This document shows, piece by piece, positions 1-12,837 of a stretch of 64,000 nt of DNA. Within the stretch, counting starts at the first letter, position 1. Each line of letters begins with the position of its first letter. This DNA is from Chrysoperla carnea. Taxonomy: Eukaryota; Arthropoda; Insecta; Neuroptera; Chrysopidae. Under the pieces are notes generated by a model. It ran no database searches, was not told where the DNA came from, and was given only the letters and a program-made list of their open reading frames with translations. Where the stretch lies: contig NC_058339.1 of assembly GCF_905475395.1 (NCBI RefSeq), forward strand, positions 55,809,172 through 55,873,171, given 5' to 3'. A program made the position numbers and the translations under genes.

Positions 1-2016
1 CCAAGTGCTTTTTGCTATAATTTTTCCAAAAAATCTCAACTTCTTACTTTGTAAAGAATTGATTTTTTAAATGAAAATAATTTAATGGAATATTATTTTT
101 TCGTTGTTCCAAGAATGGATCTTTCTTATTTATATTATGATTTTTATATTAACCAGTAAAAACCATTAATTTCCTTAAAACTTAACAACACATTTTCTTT
201 ATTTTCTCGCGAATAAAAACAAGTTACTTGGATCACTATGGTTCTACCATCCCCATAGATTTTAAATTTACATACTTTTTTATAAAAAAACCACATTTTT
301 ATTTAATAATTATAATTGACAAATTTCATTTTATTTTTAAGTACTTTCTTTTTGAGAAAAAACATAAAAACTTGAACATTATTAAGTTTATCTATTAATT
401 GACATTAATTTAAGCAAATAACTTATTTTAATAAGAAAATCAGAAGATTCAATACATCAAAAATTCAAAATTCCCCATAACTAAAGTACAAGTTAAGGTT
501 CTATTTTGTAAAATTTTTTTTTTTACAATTTATATTGATTAGAAAATTTGTATTAACTTCACATTATAAGTAAATATATCCAAATTGAAATTTTCAACAA
601 TTTCATAGAGCTTCCTTTACGTTTCACGAGGGCTTCACAAGGAATCGCGACAATCACGTTGTCCCATACAATCTTTTCCCTCGTTTTTCACCTCTTTAGG
701 GGTAAAATTTCGGGAAATTCTTTCTTAATGAATGCTTTCGTCATACAAAATATTCCTAAGTTTCAGATCTCTGCGATCAGCGATTAAGGCTGTGCGTTGA
801 TCCGTTAGTCAGTCAGTCAGTTAGTCAATCATTCAGAACAAAGCATTTTATATGTATAGATGATTCTTAATGTTATGCTAACTTTTCAAATCAACAAAAA
901 CATTCACAAATGCATAAACTGCTTATGAAATGATATTCAGTCTTCTGAGAAGTGCTGTCATGATGTCTATTTCTTCGCTTGAGACATCCGATATACCTAT
1001 GAATATTAAAAAAAGCCAAACCGTTCAATCCGTTCTCGCCAGTCACACTTTGTTAGTAAATTTTCATCCTACGAAGACTTGATAACGACCATTTACTGGA
1101 TGCAGTAGATACATATAGAGTTGCAGATATTTTCAGGTATCGATGCACAATTAAAATTCAAAATATGTGCGTCATACGTGCTTTGTTTATTAAAATTTTT
1201 TTACATTTCGGAGGGGGGGGGGCGATTTGAACTCCCGGTGTGCAAAAAATTTTGATTTTAGCAATTCACAAAGGGGCGGTTATTCTCTACTAAAAATTTT
1301 ATTTCATTCTGTAAAAAATTGGGTTTACGAACAACCTGCCTTAAGAGTCAATAATGAATACAATATGAATAATAGATACCTACATGGTGTTTAAATATTT
1401 ATGAAAACTTCCATAAAACACAGATATTTTAAAGGTAAGATTTTAAAAAATAGCTTGTGCTAAATCACTGATGTACAACCAATTTGTAATTTAATAAATG
1501 AATGATGAATATGTAATGAATTTTATTTATATGTTTCATGTATATAAAAAGGTATGGCAGCAGAAGGATATGAATTTTGTTCTGCTTATTAAATTATATT
1601 AATGTCAGTAACCGCGTCAGTATTTCATCATTTATAAGAAAAAATTTACAACATTTTATAAAAAGTAGATCGTGTGTGCTTAGGTTTATCATTAATTAAG
1701 ATATTCACAGTATCCATACCGCATCATAGTTACTATTTCAAAATTATTAAATATCGTTTAACCAAAAACCGATGTTTTTGTTCACAAAAAATCAACCAAG
1801 GTTATCATATTTTCTACTTAATAATTTTGATTTTTAATCATAGTTTGTCTTATTTATGTCCTTTTAATGAAAATCTACATTTGAGATTTAAAAAAAAAAA
1901 ATTTAACAAAAAGAAAACCGGCTTCAAAAGAAAAACTTTTCCAAAACAAATTAATATGAACTGAAAAGTAAAAAAAAAAAAAAACGATAATATAATGTAG
2001 TTAAAATTATTGTTAA
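1..2016. other. Intergenic, no gene seen
   Basis: AT-rich sequence without a convincing coding region. It holds one dispersed repeat copy (about 640-850), a short GTCA-type microsatellite near 806-830 and a G-run near 1210-1221. Short open frames here have no recognisable domain and are composed of low-complexity sequence. Confidence 0.6.
640..850 (+). repeat. Dispersed repeat family D, copy 1
   Basis: The stretch runs from a 'tttttcacctctttaggggt' block through 'aattctttcttaatgaatgc' to 'aaggctgtgcgttgat' and a run of 'gtcagtcagtcag'. A second copy with the same order of blocks and the same orientation lies at about 61950-62110. No coding frame is visible. The class is unknown; it looks like a non-autonomous element or the non-coding part of one. 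Confidence 0.55.
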
Positions 2017-2122
2017 TTTTGGAGTCGGTGTCAGCCAAGGAAACAAATCTGACAGAACAGTTTGCTACATTAGCTTGGCTGACACTGACTCCAAAAATAA
2101 CTTTGGAGTCAGTGTCAGCCAA
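2017..2122. repeat. Three-copy inverted 21-bp motif
   Basis: The motif TTTGGAGTCAGTGTCAGCC(AA) occurs three times: 2017-2038 (forward, one C/T difference), 2075-2096 (reverse complement) and 2102-2122 (forward). The second and third copies form a perfect 21-bp palindrome with a 6-nt spacer, so a strong hairpin is possible. No gene adjoins it. Confidence 0.8.
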
Positions 2123-2559
2123 CACTAACTTTTTAGTGCATATTAATTTGTTTTGTGATTTTTAGTGAATCTGAAGTACACTAACTGATTTATTCACTAA
2201 AAAAAGAATCATCGAAATCGGTTGGTGTGATAATGAGTTATCCTTCCTCTAGTCGTACACACTTAATGCAAATTTAAGGCTTTTATGGTTTTTTCATGGA
2301 TAATGTTGTCAGAACTGGACCAAAATGAAATACAACCACACGGAAAGCACCAGCTTAATTGATAACTTTCCCATTTTTGTTCAGAAAAATTGAACTATGA
2401 AGATTAAAATTCATATTATTTTCTAACAGACAAGTTTATCTCTCTCCAGTGTTGTTAACTTTTAACTTTCAAGCCCACTAGCAGACGATAGAAAACCACT
2501 AAAAAACTACTAGGGCGCAGTGTTACTAGAATATTTTACGATTTTAATCACAAGAATTT

Positions 2560-2745
2560 CAATAATTAGCATTTCTCGTGAGGGGGCAAATTAGAATATA
2601 ACTTTGGTGTCCATTTTCTCCAAAATATAGAAGATGAGAGCAAAAAAAAGTTGTACTACCTGCATAATAGGTGACAAATTGAAAGAAGTCTCTCCCAAGG
2701 GGTCTAAATAACATACAAAAAAGCAGCTTTACATCGCAAGGCATA
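2560..2745 (-). repeat. Dispersed repeat family A, partial copy
   Basis: Fragment of family A (fuller copies at 5670-6275 and 47260-47875) in reverse orientation. The matching parts are the 'gagggggcaaattag' and 'ctttggtgtccattttctcc' blocks, equivalent to sequence near 15480-15520 and 47330-47370 on the other strand. Confidence 0.55.
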
Positions 2746-2879
2746 ATATAAAAATATTAAATTATATGCCCACTAAAAAAATTTATTTATAAGAAAAAAA
2801 TTTTTGCCTACTAATGGAAGAGTAAAACTATTAGTTTCAGTAGTAAAACTTCGGAGTAGGCAATACTGACCGCAATGCA

Positions 2880-3215
2880 TAAATCTTATATTTTCTCGAG
2901 CCTGTTTTTCCTGCCGACGCGATATCTCTTAAATGCTTTATCAAATTATTTGATTGACCTCTCATTTTTAAGCTTATCGTGCTAGCTACTGACATAAAAT
3001 AGACTTGAGGTTTAAAATGTACCGCTTCGGAAAAAACAGGCTAGAGAAATAATATTAACATTTAATTTTGTTCATTATGTAAAATGTATGTCATATCTGT
3101 AATAAAATTGCCTATATATAAAAATAAAGTAAATTACTGTTGATATTTATCAATGTTTTTAGCCAGGGATACCGCACTGTGGAATTCGTTCGTCGATCAG
3201 TTCAGTGATTTTGGA
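2880..3215 (+). repeat. Dispersed repeat family C, copy 1
   Basis: Shares an ordered set of blocks with 10013-10290: 'agcctgtttttc', 'ttatcgtgct.gct', 'aaaatgta.cgc', 'catatctgtaataaaatt' and, near the end, a 'gggataccgcactgtggaattc' block. The 'agcctgttttt' block occurs at the start, and its complement is inside this copy. No open frame; class unknown. Confidence 0.6.
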
Positions 3216-3924
3216 GCTTAGCGTAAACGACTTTCGTGGCACGGGGTTTTTAAATATTAAGATATTTTATCTCCTCAATTTCGCCAAAAATAGGTTCTTC
3301 CTAAATCTCTTCGAAGTAAATCATTGTAAACCTTTTTGCATCAAATATTTGAAATATTTATAACTCTATGGTGGAAGCGCAAGGAACGCCTAAAAAACGC
3401 CTTAACGCCTTGCATGTAAGGGGGTTGGGGTGGTTAATTACTATAGAATATTACAAATTATAAGAAATCAAATACTTTTAATTATCACTCTTATCAACTA
3501 AAATCAAATTGGTATTACTATCATCTAAATTTGAGCATACCCTTTCTGAAGGTCATAAAATTAATTTAGTTTTATCAAATTTGATAAAATTTTTTCTTTT
3601 TAAATTGTTGTAATTTAATTAATTTAATCTATTTTAAAAATGCACAATAATGTTCTGGTCTGAATCATCAAGAGAATATTTGTACGTTGTGACATCATAA
3701 ATAATTTCTTTAAATCATCTGCAATTATCCTATTTAAAAAAATTTCCTATTTTTGACGGAGGTTAACGTACTCTGCTTTTCCTCCTTCTGTGAGTAAACG
3801 TCACACATGAACATAGGTAAGTTAACTTTTGAAAATCACTGAAATTCAGTTCAAAATCAATCAGATATCTCCCCCATCTACTTTTTAGTTCATTCGAATA
3901 AAAACTTGTGTTAAAGAATGCCTT

Positions 3925-4370
3925 TTTTTACCATGTATATATGAAAAATATCAAGGTATCGTAAGTTTAGTCCCAAGTCTGTTCCAAGTTTAGTCCCAAG
4001 TCCTTTGGGGCTAGTCCCAACTATTTATATTGATACTACCAACAAAAGTTTGGTATAGCTGTTCTTAAAATCATCTAATTAGTCCCTTTGCGGTTGTCCG
4101 TCTATTCGTCTGTCATGTTAACACGATAACTAAAAAACAAAAAGAGATGTCTATATGAAATTTTTATAGCGTGCTTAGGACTTAAAAAGTGAGGTCGAGA
4201 TCGTAAATAAGCAACATATACCATTTGGGTCTTGGATCTGTAGGACCCATCTTGTAAACCGTTAGAGATATAACAAACGATTGCATGATGAACAAAACAC
4301 TGTCTATGAATGGTATTTCAACAATTAACTCAGTCAGTTGTTTGTTTTCGCTTGTTTATTAATTAAATTC
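3925..4370 (-). repeat. Dispersed repeat family A, copy in reverse orientation
   Basis: Reverse-complement relative of 5670-6275. Recognisable blocks are 'aagtttagtcccaagt', 'cgataactaaaaaaca', 'gtgaggtcgagatcgtaaat', 'aggacccatcttgtaaacc' and the terminal 'caattaactcagtcagttg'. The 'tttagtcccaagt' block is duplicated locally. It carries no coding frame. Confidence 0.7.
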
Positions 4371-4967
4371 GCACTTAATGAAATATGAATGAATCATATT
4401 TCGAAATCAGACCAATGGCGTATGTTCTCCACTTTTATATACTTTCGTATTTTGCTTTATAACACTTTTCGGGAAGCTCACTTTCCCTATTTTTAAGCTA
4501 TACCCGGTACAATAAATTTCTTAAGTTTCTTAAACAATTATACAAAACATGTTACATTTAATTTGAACGCATAGAGAGGTATTATAATATTAATATAATA
4601 TTAAAAATAAACAGTTAAATTTATACTTACATTAAAAATATATAATTATAATACAATTCAAAAACACTTTTGTATTCGTAAATTTAATTAAAAAATTCCA
4701 AATTTATTGACAAATAAACCCACAAATTAATATTTGATAAAAATTTGCCTAACTTGATCCAAAAAATTAAAATTTTTTGGTATAATCCTATTAATTAGTA
4801 AAAACCCATAGAATTTTGTATTGTAAAATTATTAATATTGTTTTTTTTTTTTTTTAATATAATTTTTTTTTGAACTTGAACGAAAAAAGAAAAGGTTACA
4901 AAAATTTTGAATGAATTAGTTTTATGTAAGTAAGAACATATATTTTATAATTTATAAAAAAAAATTA

Positions 4968-5049
4968 CGCAGTCGGCAGGATTCGAACCTACGCTCCCAG
5001 AGGGAATCTGATTTCTAGTCAGACGCCTTAACCACTCGGCCACGACTGC
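4968..5049 (-). tRNA. tRNA-Ser (anticodon AGA)
   Basis: On the minus strand an 82-nt sequence folds as a long-variable-arm tRNA. The acceptor stem pairs GCAGTCG with CGACTGC, followed by discriminator G. The D arm contains TGGCCGAGTGGTTAAGGC. The anticodon stem-loop is TCTGA-CTAGAAA-TCAGA, giving anticodon AGA (Ser, UCU). The variable arm is TTCCCTCTGGGAG, and the T arm is GTAGG-TTCGAAT-CCTGC with one G-U pair. There is no intron, and CCA is not encoded, as expected for a eukaryotic nuclear tRNA. Intact A and B box sequences suggest a functional pol III gene. Confidence 0.97.
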
Positions 5050-5669
5050 CTTGTATTAATTCCTCCCAGGGAGAAACCATATTCAAATTGATAAATACAA
5101 AGTATTTATAATAATCAATTTTTTCATAATTTTCCATCTATACTTTCAATTCTTTATATAATATTTGCAAATAATTAATTAATATTTATTTTCACATTTT
5201 GCGGATTATTTCATTTAACAGAATTGAATAGTTTACTTTAATAATTTACGTGTTTTAAATTCGGATAGTTTTCTAAATATGGGTCAATACTTTTGAGCGA
5301 AAAACTGCACATACCTATCATGCTCTATTCTATACTTACTCATTATATCTACGTTCTTGAAACGGCTGAAACTATTTCATAAATACCTATAAATCGTTCA
5401 GCATTTATGTATAGGTATCTAGTCTTCAGAGAAAAAGGGCATTTCTACTAAAGAAATAATCTTTAAAAGTAAAATTTAGCAATAGTTTATTTCTGTAAAA
5501 AAACTCCAGATTTGCTTCAAGAAAATCGAAAAAAATTCGTGAACATAACATATTCATCTTTTCATTTACTTATAAACATCGTTTAAGGTTTAATAAATAT
5601 TAGTTTTAAAAAAAATTAAAAAAAAAACATGCTTTTGTAACTAGTTGAACTAAAAAGTAGAAATTTTCT

Positions 5670-6275
5670 CGTTAACAAGTGAAAACAAACACTTGACTGA
5701 GTTAATTATTGACATACCATGTATAGACACTGTTTATGACGCCTTCGTTTGTTTTTTAACGACTCGTAAGTAAAGAAAGATATGCACTTCTAGATAGCCA
5801 CATATTCATTACTGATATCCCCATATAATACATGCTATAAAATTTGCATCTAATTTGCGCCCTCGTGGGTAAACAGGGATGTTAAGAAAAAACATGTTTC
5901 AAAAAAAAGTTGTTTATTTTTTTATAAGGAACATATTTTGCATTTAAACTTTTGTTCTATCTCGAATGGTTTACAAGATGGGTCCTATGAACCCAATTGA
6001 CCTATGTTGCTCATCTAAGAACTCGACCTCGCTTTTTATGTCCTGAGCACGCTGTAAAAATTTCAACTTGATATCTTTTTTCGTTTTTGAGTTATTGTGA
6101 TGACAGACGGACAGACGACAGACAGACAGGCAGACTAATAATGTACTAATTAGGTAATTTTATGAACACCTATACCAAAATTTTGTTCATAGCATCAATA
6201 TTTTTAAGCGTAACAAACTTGGGACTAAACTTAGTATACCTTGATATATTTCATATACATCGTATAAAAAGCATT
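5670..6275 (+). repeat. Dispersed repeat family A, long copy
   Basis: The longest simple copy. It starts near 'gtgaaaacaaacacttgactg' and passes through 'aatttgcgccctcgtgggtaaac', 'acaagatgggtcctatgaac' and 'gaactcgacctcgctttttat'. After a GACAGACGGACAG-rich stretch it reaches 'caaacttgggactaaactta' and 'ataccttgatata'. At least five further copies or fragments occur in the window in both orientations. No long open reading frame; the class is unknown. Confidence 0.75.
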
Positions 6276-9200
6276 GGATGCTAGATTTAAAATATGGGCC
6301 TTTGACCTAAAATTTTTTATTGCTTCAAAAGACGTTCGTTATCAAGCCAAAACATTGTGTGAGATCAATTTTTGAGTAACATCAAGAACTACGAAAATAT
6401 GAAGGATCTAAATGTTGTTTTGCAAGAATAAGAGAGAAAATCCTGATCAGGATAATCGGAAAAACTTATTAAATTAACTATTGTATTGTCGTTGATCCTT
6501 GATAAGTGTGTGATGTTTCAATTCAATCCGACTTTTTGAAGTGAGTAAAACTGTAAAAATCACGTTCAAAGATTCCGTTACATAGATACATACCAAGCTA
6601 ATATCGTGTTAAAAATGAAATAAAACAACCAGTAATTATTTTAAAATATCAATTTTATTTATCAAAACTAAAACAGTGACGTTATGCGTCCGAAATTTAC
6701 AAATATTTGTTTTCTTCAAATATTAAATTAAAATTATTACCTAAACAAAACATAATGACACTTTTAAAACGTTATTAAATCATTACAATTTTTAACAAAA
6801 TATCGTTATAATGTTCATAAACTTATTTTTAACAATAATTAATAACGTAATGAATAGTAACAATTAAAATGAGTAGTCTTTCCGCAATATTCTTAAGTAC
6901 ATAATTACGAAATATAATAATAAACTTCAGAAATTTACTGCAAATGAACGTAATATCTAATTGATTAAGCTTATGAACATTGGAGTATTAAAATTAACAA
7001 TTGTTGATTTTACAATTTCAGTATATTGAAAATGAAAAACACATCACTATCCTCTACCCAAACAATATGTCTGGTTAAAAAATATATAATCACTTTTTGC
7101 ATTATTTCAAAGTATAAAAACTTCTAATACGACTAAGATCAATAGTATTTGATATTCATTTCAGAATAGTAACGGAAATTCGAGAGTCCAATGGTACTCA
7201 TAGCCGTTCTCTCTCAGAGTCTGGAAAATTTTAAATTGCGTGGCTAGATTAATATTGCTGAATTTTCATTTTGGGCAATATTCAAATAAAAAGATAATTA
7301 AATAAATATTGCAAATATTGTCGAGTGTCCAATATTAAAATCTTGTCGCAAAATTAAAGAATTTCGAGGCTCCTTGAATAACAATAAGCTTTTGTCCTAA
7401 ATTTGAAAAATGGTTTATACGTTACATTAGTATCTGATTTACACAAAAAGGAACTATTTAAAAAAAAAAAAACTATTTTACAGTATGTATTTTGCATTTT
7501 CAAGACATCACGACTTGCATACAATCATTTTTGTGTATTCAAGTTATAAGCAGTTGTGATCAAGTAACCTGCTTCGTCCTGTTAAAATGTAATATTGTTT
7601 ACATAGCGTTTACAATACATCTGACTGGTGTTTGCTGTCACGTGACTGGATGCATAATTTTACTCTACTAAAACTATTTTCTAAAAATAATAATAATCCT
7701 TATTGTTTATCAAAAATAAATAGAAAATTTTATCCGACCGATTTATTCTTAGTGTACAAGAGCCTATTCCCCAACTATGAACATTTTTGTAGAGGAAAAA
7801 GTTGTTAGACACAACCTCGAACACAGCATATATAAATTTCCAACCTGAAATAACTCTCAAGTACTACGATCGACGCAACATCTTTTAGAAGTTTTAAAGA
7901 AAATTAATTTAAAAACAAAAAACATTTTATTCACAGATATTTGTACTATATCTAGATGGATTTGCATAGTAATTGAGTGAAATCATTCGGACTAGACAAT
8001 TAACTATTAAACATATTTACAATAAACATTTTAAAGTAACAATTTCGATTATCATTATTTAATTTTCAGTCTTTATCCATCTAGTGTATACTATAAACAT
8101 CTGTCATTGAAATACAAATAAGATTTTTCTCTAAATACGATCCATCTTCTATGCTTAAACCAATACCAAACATAAAATACACACACACAATATTTGATTG
8201 GTCATATTGAAATGAACATGTTGAGCAACAATCAAAGCGTTCGCTTTGAGCAATAATCAAATTTTGTTACTAAAACTTCTTTCTTGTCGGCTGAAATGAG
8301 TTAATAAATATTATTGGTTGAATTTTTTTTAATGAATGTGTAATGAACCATTTTCCTGACATTCGCTGATTACTATCTAGGCGCTAATAATACAAGCTGG
8401 TACTAACAGTCTCCATGATAGTCTATGTATAAAGCCGCTATTTTGAACTTGCAACTTAAGTTAATTTATTTATGTAGATCTACTATATCTCTGTTTTAAA
8501 GCAATAATATCTAGTTGAGACACAAACTGATTATAAATCCCCGCCTCCCCTTCCACAAAGATATTGCCACCTAGTTATTATTTGGCCGTATTCTCTAAGA
8601 AAAAAGATCCACTCAAAATTGAAAATGAATAATTAAACAAAATAAATAAAGGAACAGAGAAGAAAATGTCTAATAGCTTTTCTAATAAATAATAAATTTT
8701 GATTAATAAACTTTTGATAATACAAAAAATACATATACTACATTTGGTCCAATTAAATTTTTAAATACAAAAAATTATTTAGCAATAATTTGTTAGGGAG
8801 CGTTTAAGTATTACATAAGCAAGCAAATTAAAACATACTCCCGTAGATGAGATGATTCTCGATTTTCGTTAAAATTTACCATATAGATACCTGTTTTTTT
8901 ACAAATTCATAATAATTAAAGCAAGAACATATGCATTAAGGACATAAAACTCTAGTGAAAGGATCAACACCTTATATTCAGCCACGGGAGCTTTTAGCTC
9001 GGCATAGGAGTTTTATGCCCTCATTATATACGTTCTTGAATTAAAGCCTCAGTGTGAAAACTATACGTTAAATATTAAATCGTTATAATTTTACTTGCGG
9101 CTGTTTTTTATAATTTAATCGGTAAACTTTCTGTTGCACAAAGAAGACAACGAATCTAAAATTTGATTTCGTAATACTTGAACGCTCCTTGCTGTAACGA

Positions 9201-10012
9201 TTTGCATTTTACAAGAAATTGAATTAAATAATTTGAAATCATGTAATGTATGCTCTAATCTTCATTTTTCTATATAACGTTTAATTTAAATCAGTTTATC
9301 GATTATTTTAACTAGATGCGTGTGGAATCTTTCTGATAATTACTATAGGATAAAGCAACAAAAAATGATGCTTATCGCATTTCTTCGTTACGATTCCTCA
9401 TCTATCGATTCGTCTTTCTACAAATATTATGACAAAAATTAATTTATGTCATAATACAGGAGGAAATACCACCATAATATTTTCGAATATCGGTTCGTGT
9501 TGGGAAAGCTTAATGCTAAAAATTTCCTAAAGAATACCATTTCGAAATTGTCGCTTACTGAAATTTACAACGATGAAAACATGTAGAGACTTATGAACTA
9601 GTCCAGTTACAGAGAAAGATTCAAATCCAAAATTTTTTCTATGGTATGGTCTCCTGCAAAACATGATATAAGCAAACGAATCTGGTCCAAACAACATATC
9701 TTACAAATTGAAATTGTCAACACCATTTAAGAAAATATAAAGTTTTGTTTTAAAATAAAGAATGTCCCAAAATTAATACAGGATTTGTATTTTACGTAAT
9801 GCAGCAAACACAGCGTGACAGCAGACAATTTAGTAGTGATTTAAAAATTTAAAGATATACGAAAAACAACGTGTTTTACTGTCGAGCAAGATTTTAAAAA
9901 TAATCAATGGTTGCAACTATGTTTGCTTGGAATTATGATTAAGCTTTATCAAAAGTGAAAAGCTATATAAAAATTCAGAGATGATAACTGATTCAGAGAT
10001 ATTTATTATTTA

Positions 10013-10290
10013 TCTAGCCTGTTTTTCTCTTAATTCCCAAAATTTTCATTATTCATTTATCAAATTTCATGATTTACCCCTCATTTTAAAGATTATCGTG
10101 CTGGCTAACAACGAAAACTAGACCCACGGTCTAAAAATGTATCGCACCGATTTGGTTTTTAAGATATGATTTGGTCCAGTATGTAATTTATATATCATAT
10201 CTGTAATAAAATTTCCCATAACAATAAAAAGAAATAAATTAGTTATTTCTCTAGCCTGTTTTTAGCAGCGGATACCGCACTGCGGAATTC
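10013..10290 (+). repeat. Dispersed repeat family C, copy 2
   Basis: Diverged copy of 2880-3215 with the same blocks in the same order. It ends at 'ataccgcactgcggaattc'. The block 'tctagcctgttttt' is present near both ends of this copy, at 10013 and about 10250. Confidence 0.6.
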
Positions 10291-10750
10291 TATGTAGGAT
10301 TTTTTCACGGGATTTTTGAAGTCTGATAAATGTACGATTTAGGAACAAAATTAATATCTGTGTTCGAAATTCAAATTTATACAGAATGTTCATGGAAAAT
10401 TTCGACAAATAAGTTCGTATGTGCTAAAAAAGCCTTATTATTTTAACAAAAATGCTATTGCATTCAAAACGTTATACTTTATACAAATGAATAATTTTGG
10501 AACAGCCTTTATAAAGTTTTGTTTTTAAACAAAATTTTGAACTCACAAAAATTGAAACAACTAAATTAGACAACACATTTTTATAAATTATATTTTTTGT
10601 AACGTTATAAGACACTAAATTGAATCTTTTGGTGTATAAGATGTTTTGTACACAATATCAATTATTTTTACTTAAAAAAAAATAGAAAATTGTTTGTGTA
10701 TTCCTTAAGATTAATTTCGAAAAAGAAAAACTATTTAAACACTAATCTGT

Positions 10751-12837
10751 TTAATTTCCGGGTTCTATATTATTATTTTGTGTTGTACTTGCTAAAATAA
10801 CCGTATGTTGACCGCCACTTGTTACTTTATAAACTAAACGATTCAACAATTGTTTTCCCTTTATTAATTGTGGTTCATAAACATCCTCTTCGTCGCCCGT
10901 TCCTAATGCGCCTCCAGTACCCATTCCCCACGAATAAACTTCACCGTTATCCAAAACAGCAAAAGATGTTGTTGAACCACAAGCAATATCAACTACTTTC
11001 TTGGATTCTAGCTTTGGAATGGGTGTTAATTCTTTAGCATCTTCACAATTTTCACCTAAACCTAAACGACCATATTCTTTTCTACCTAATGCAAATATTT
11101 TACCATCGGAATTCAATGCTAATGTATGATGTAAACCACTGCAAATTTTTATCCATTCTTCATTACCAAATACTGTACTTTTCATGGGGCGGAAGTATGG
11201 TTCAAGGATTGGTAAACCTGAAAATACAATAAATAGAACTTGATAAATTATTAGTTTATTAATTTCTTGCTGGCAAATTCATTCCAAAAATCGTTAATTC
11301 ATTATACAGGGTAACCCATTTTAATCGATGGACCTAATATCTTTTAAAATACTTACACTACAAAAAAATGTTTCGTACAAAAATTATTCAGATTTAAGTG
11401 GGACATCAAATGTTTAATTTTCATAAATTTTATGTATAACTACCTATTTCCCTGATATAGAAAACTAATATTGACATAAGATTGATTCAGTGTACAATAT
11501 AACCTGACGCAACAGCTATGTTCTGTTTCAGAAACGTAAAGTTAAGAGGAAAATATTTTTTCAACTTTACGAGAAAAACAAAATTTGGATTATCGCAATC
11601 ATTATTTGTAAAAAGGATATTTATCATAAATACAATAATTTTTATCACAATGAATAAACGAATTTACTTTGTCAGAAAATTAGTGACCTAGCCTTTATGT
11701 GCTTCTGTTAATATATGGAGTAATTTGCGCAGGCAAAGCTTAAAAGTTAAAAATTCAAATTTGATAATAGATTTATAAAAAAAATTACCTATTTGATGAT
11801 AATTATTTAATCCAAATACCCAAACTTCTTTGTCCTTATTTTTTACAAATGTACCATATGTGCCTGCCCAAATGTCCGTAAACACTTCTTTATGTTTAAA
11901 TTGTACAACACCTGGATGAAGAGATGAAGCTAAAAGAAATCGAAAATAATTATATTCAAAAATAAATTAAAAATGCATTTAATACAAACCTATTCCTTGG
12001 CGCCTTTCACGACTCGTTTCTCGATTTGCTAATCGGCCTAATTGCCCTTGTTGACCACAACCTAAGGTATATATCTGACCTTTTTTTGTTAAAATTACCA
12101 AGTGATCTGCTCCAGATGCAATTTTCATTGAAAAGATATCCGGTAAAACTTCGATAGGGGTTTTTTCGATTGTTCCCACCTTTACTAGACCCATATTTCC
12201 ACTAGCATCTCGAAAACTACCCCAAGCAAATACTCGGCCGTCTTGTAACAAAGCGGCTGAATGGGAATCGCCTGCTGAAATCATTACCGCTTGTTCGGGT
12301 AAATTAACTTTACCTGGCTCTGCTTCAGGTCCTTGCCTACCAAGTGCACCTTCATCATTACATCCCCAAGATAAAACCTAATATATACACAATTATTTAC
12401 AAATATGTATAAAATATTCAAAGAAACAGGAAGACTATTTACCTCGCCATTGTTTTTCAAGCAAACAGTATGCATTCCACCGGCTTCGATTTGTATTACA
12501 TCTTCTACGTTTGGAATAAGAGCCGGTCGTAATTTTTCCATAACATCTTCACCCAATCCTAGCTGTCCAACATCCCCAGAACCAAAAGAAAGTATCACAC
12601 CAGATTGGACGCTAGGAATGGGTAATAAAGTCACTTCAGACGTTTCACTTTCCGTTTTGTGATTCACATCGTTATTTTCAGTTTTGGATAATGCTAAAGC
12701 AAACTAAAGTTTAGAAAAGTTGGTAATTTGTAATTAAAAAATTTAACATTCTCACCTCGTCGTCTTTTTGCTGGTGTTGATTCTTTCGGTAGGCTTTTAT
12801 TAGAAACTGGTCTTTTCAAAGTCTTCATTCTTGGCAT
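10751..12837 (-). CDS. RCC1: RCC1, regulator of chromosome condensation (Ran guanine nucleotide exchange factor)
   Basis: Five exons on the minus strand: 12837-12756, 12693-12443, 12377-11990, 11929-11789 and 11217-10751. They join in frame (GT/AG at every junction) to 442 residues, close to the 421 of human RCC1. The family's role is to load GTP onto Ran on chromatin, which drives nuclear transport, spindle assembly and nuclear envelope assembly. Seven propeller repeats can be seen, for example [82 protein letters not shown] and [15 protein letters not shown]. The short N-terminal exon ([16 protein letters not shown], then PAKRRR) is basic and resembles the NLS/histone-binding tail of RCC1. 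The start is the first ATG of that exon. The intron before the last exon is 571 nt. It is head-to-head with Exo70. Confidence 0.93.

Larger units (their letters stand above)
5050..10750. other. Long intergenic stretch, no gene recognised
   Basis: About 5.7 kb of AT-rich DNA between the tRNA and RCC1. Apart from one family A repeat (5670-6275) and one family C repeat (10013-10290) I see no open frame with a recognisable domain, no splice-consistent coding series and no RNA gene. Confidence 0.55.

Noticed and set aside
1210-1255. G-run followed by 'gcgatttgaactcccgg', resembling a tRNA T arm
   Set aside because: No D arm or anticodon stem at the right distance on either strand; only a chance B-box-like string.
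1674-2125. Opposed open frames of about 90 codons
   Set aside because: Lys/Phe-rich chance frames over poly(A)/poly(T) tracts; the repeated LADTDSK in the minus frame is only the translation of the 21-bp inverted motif.
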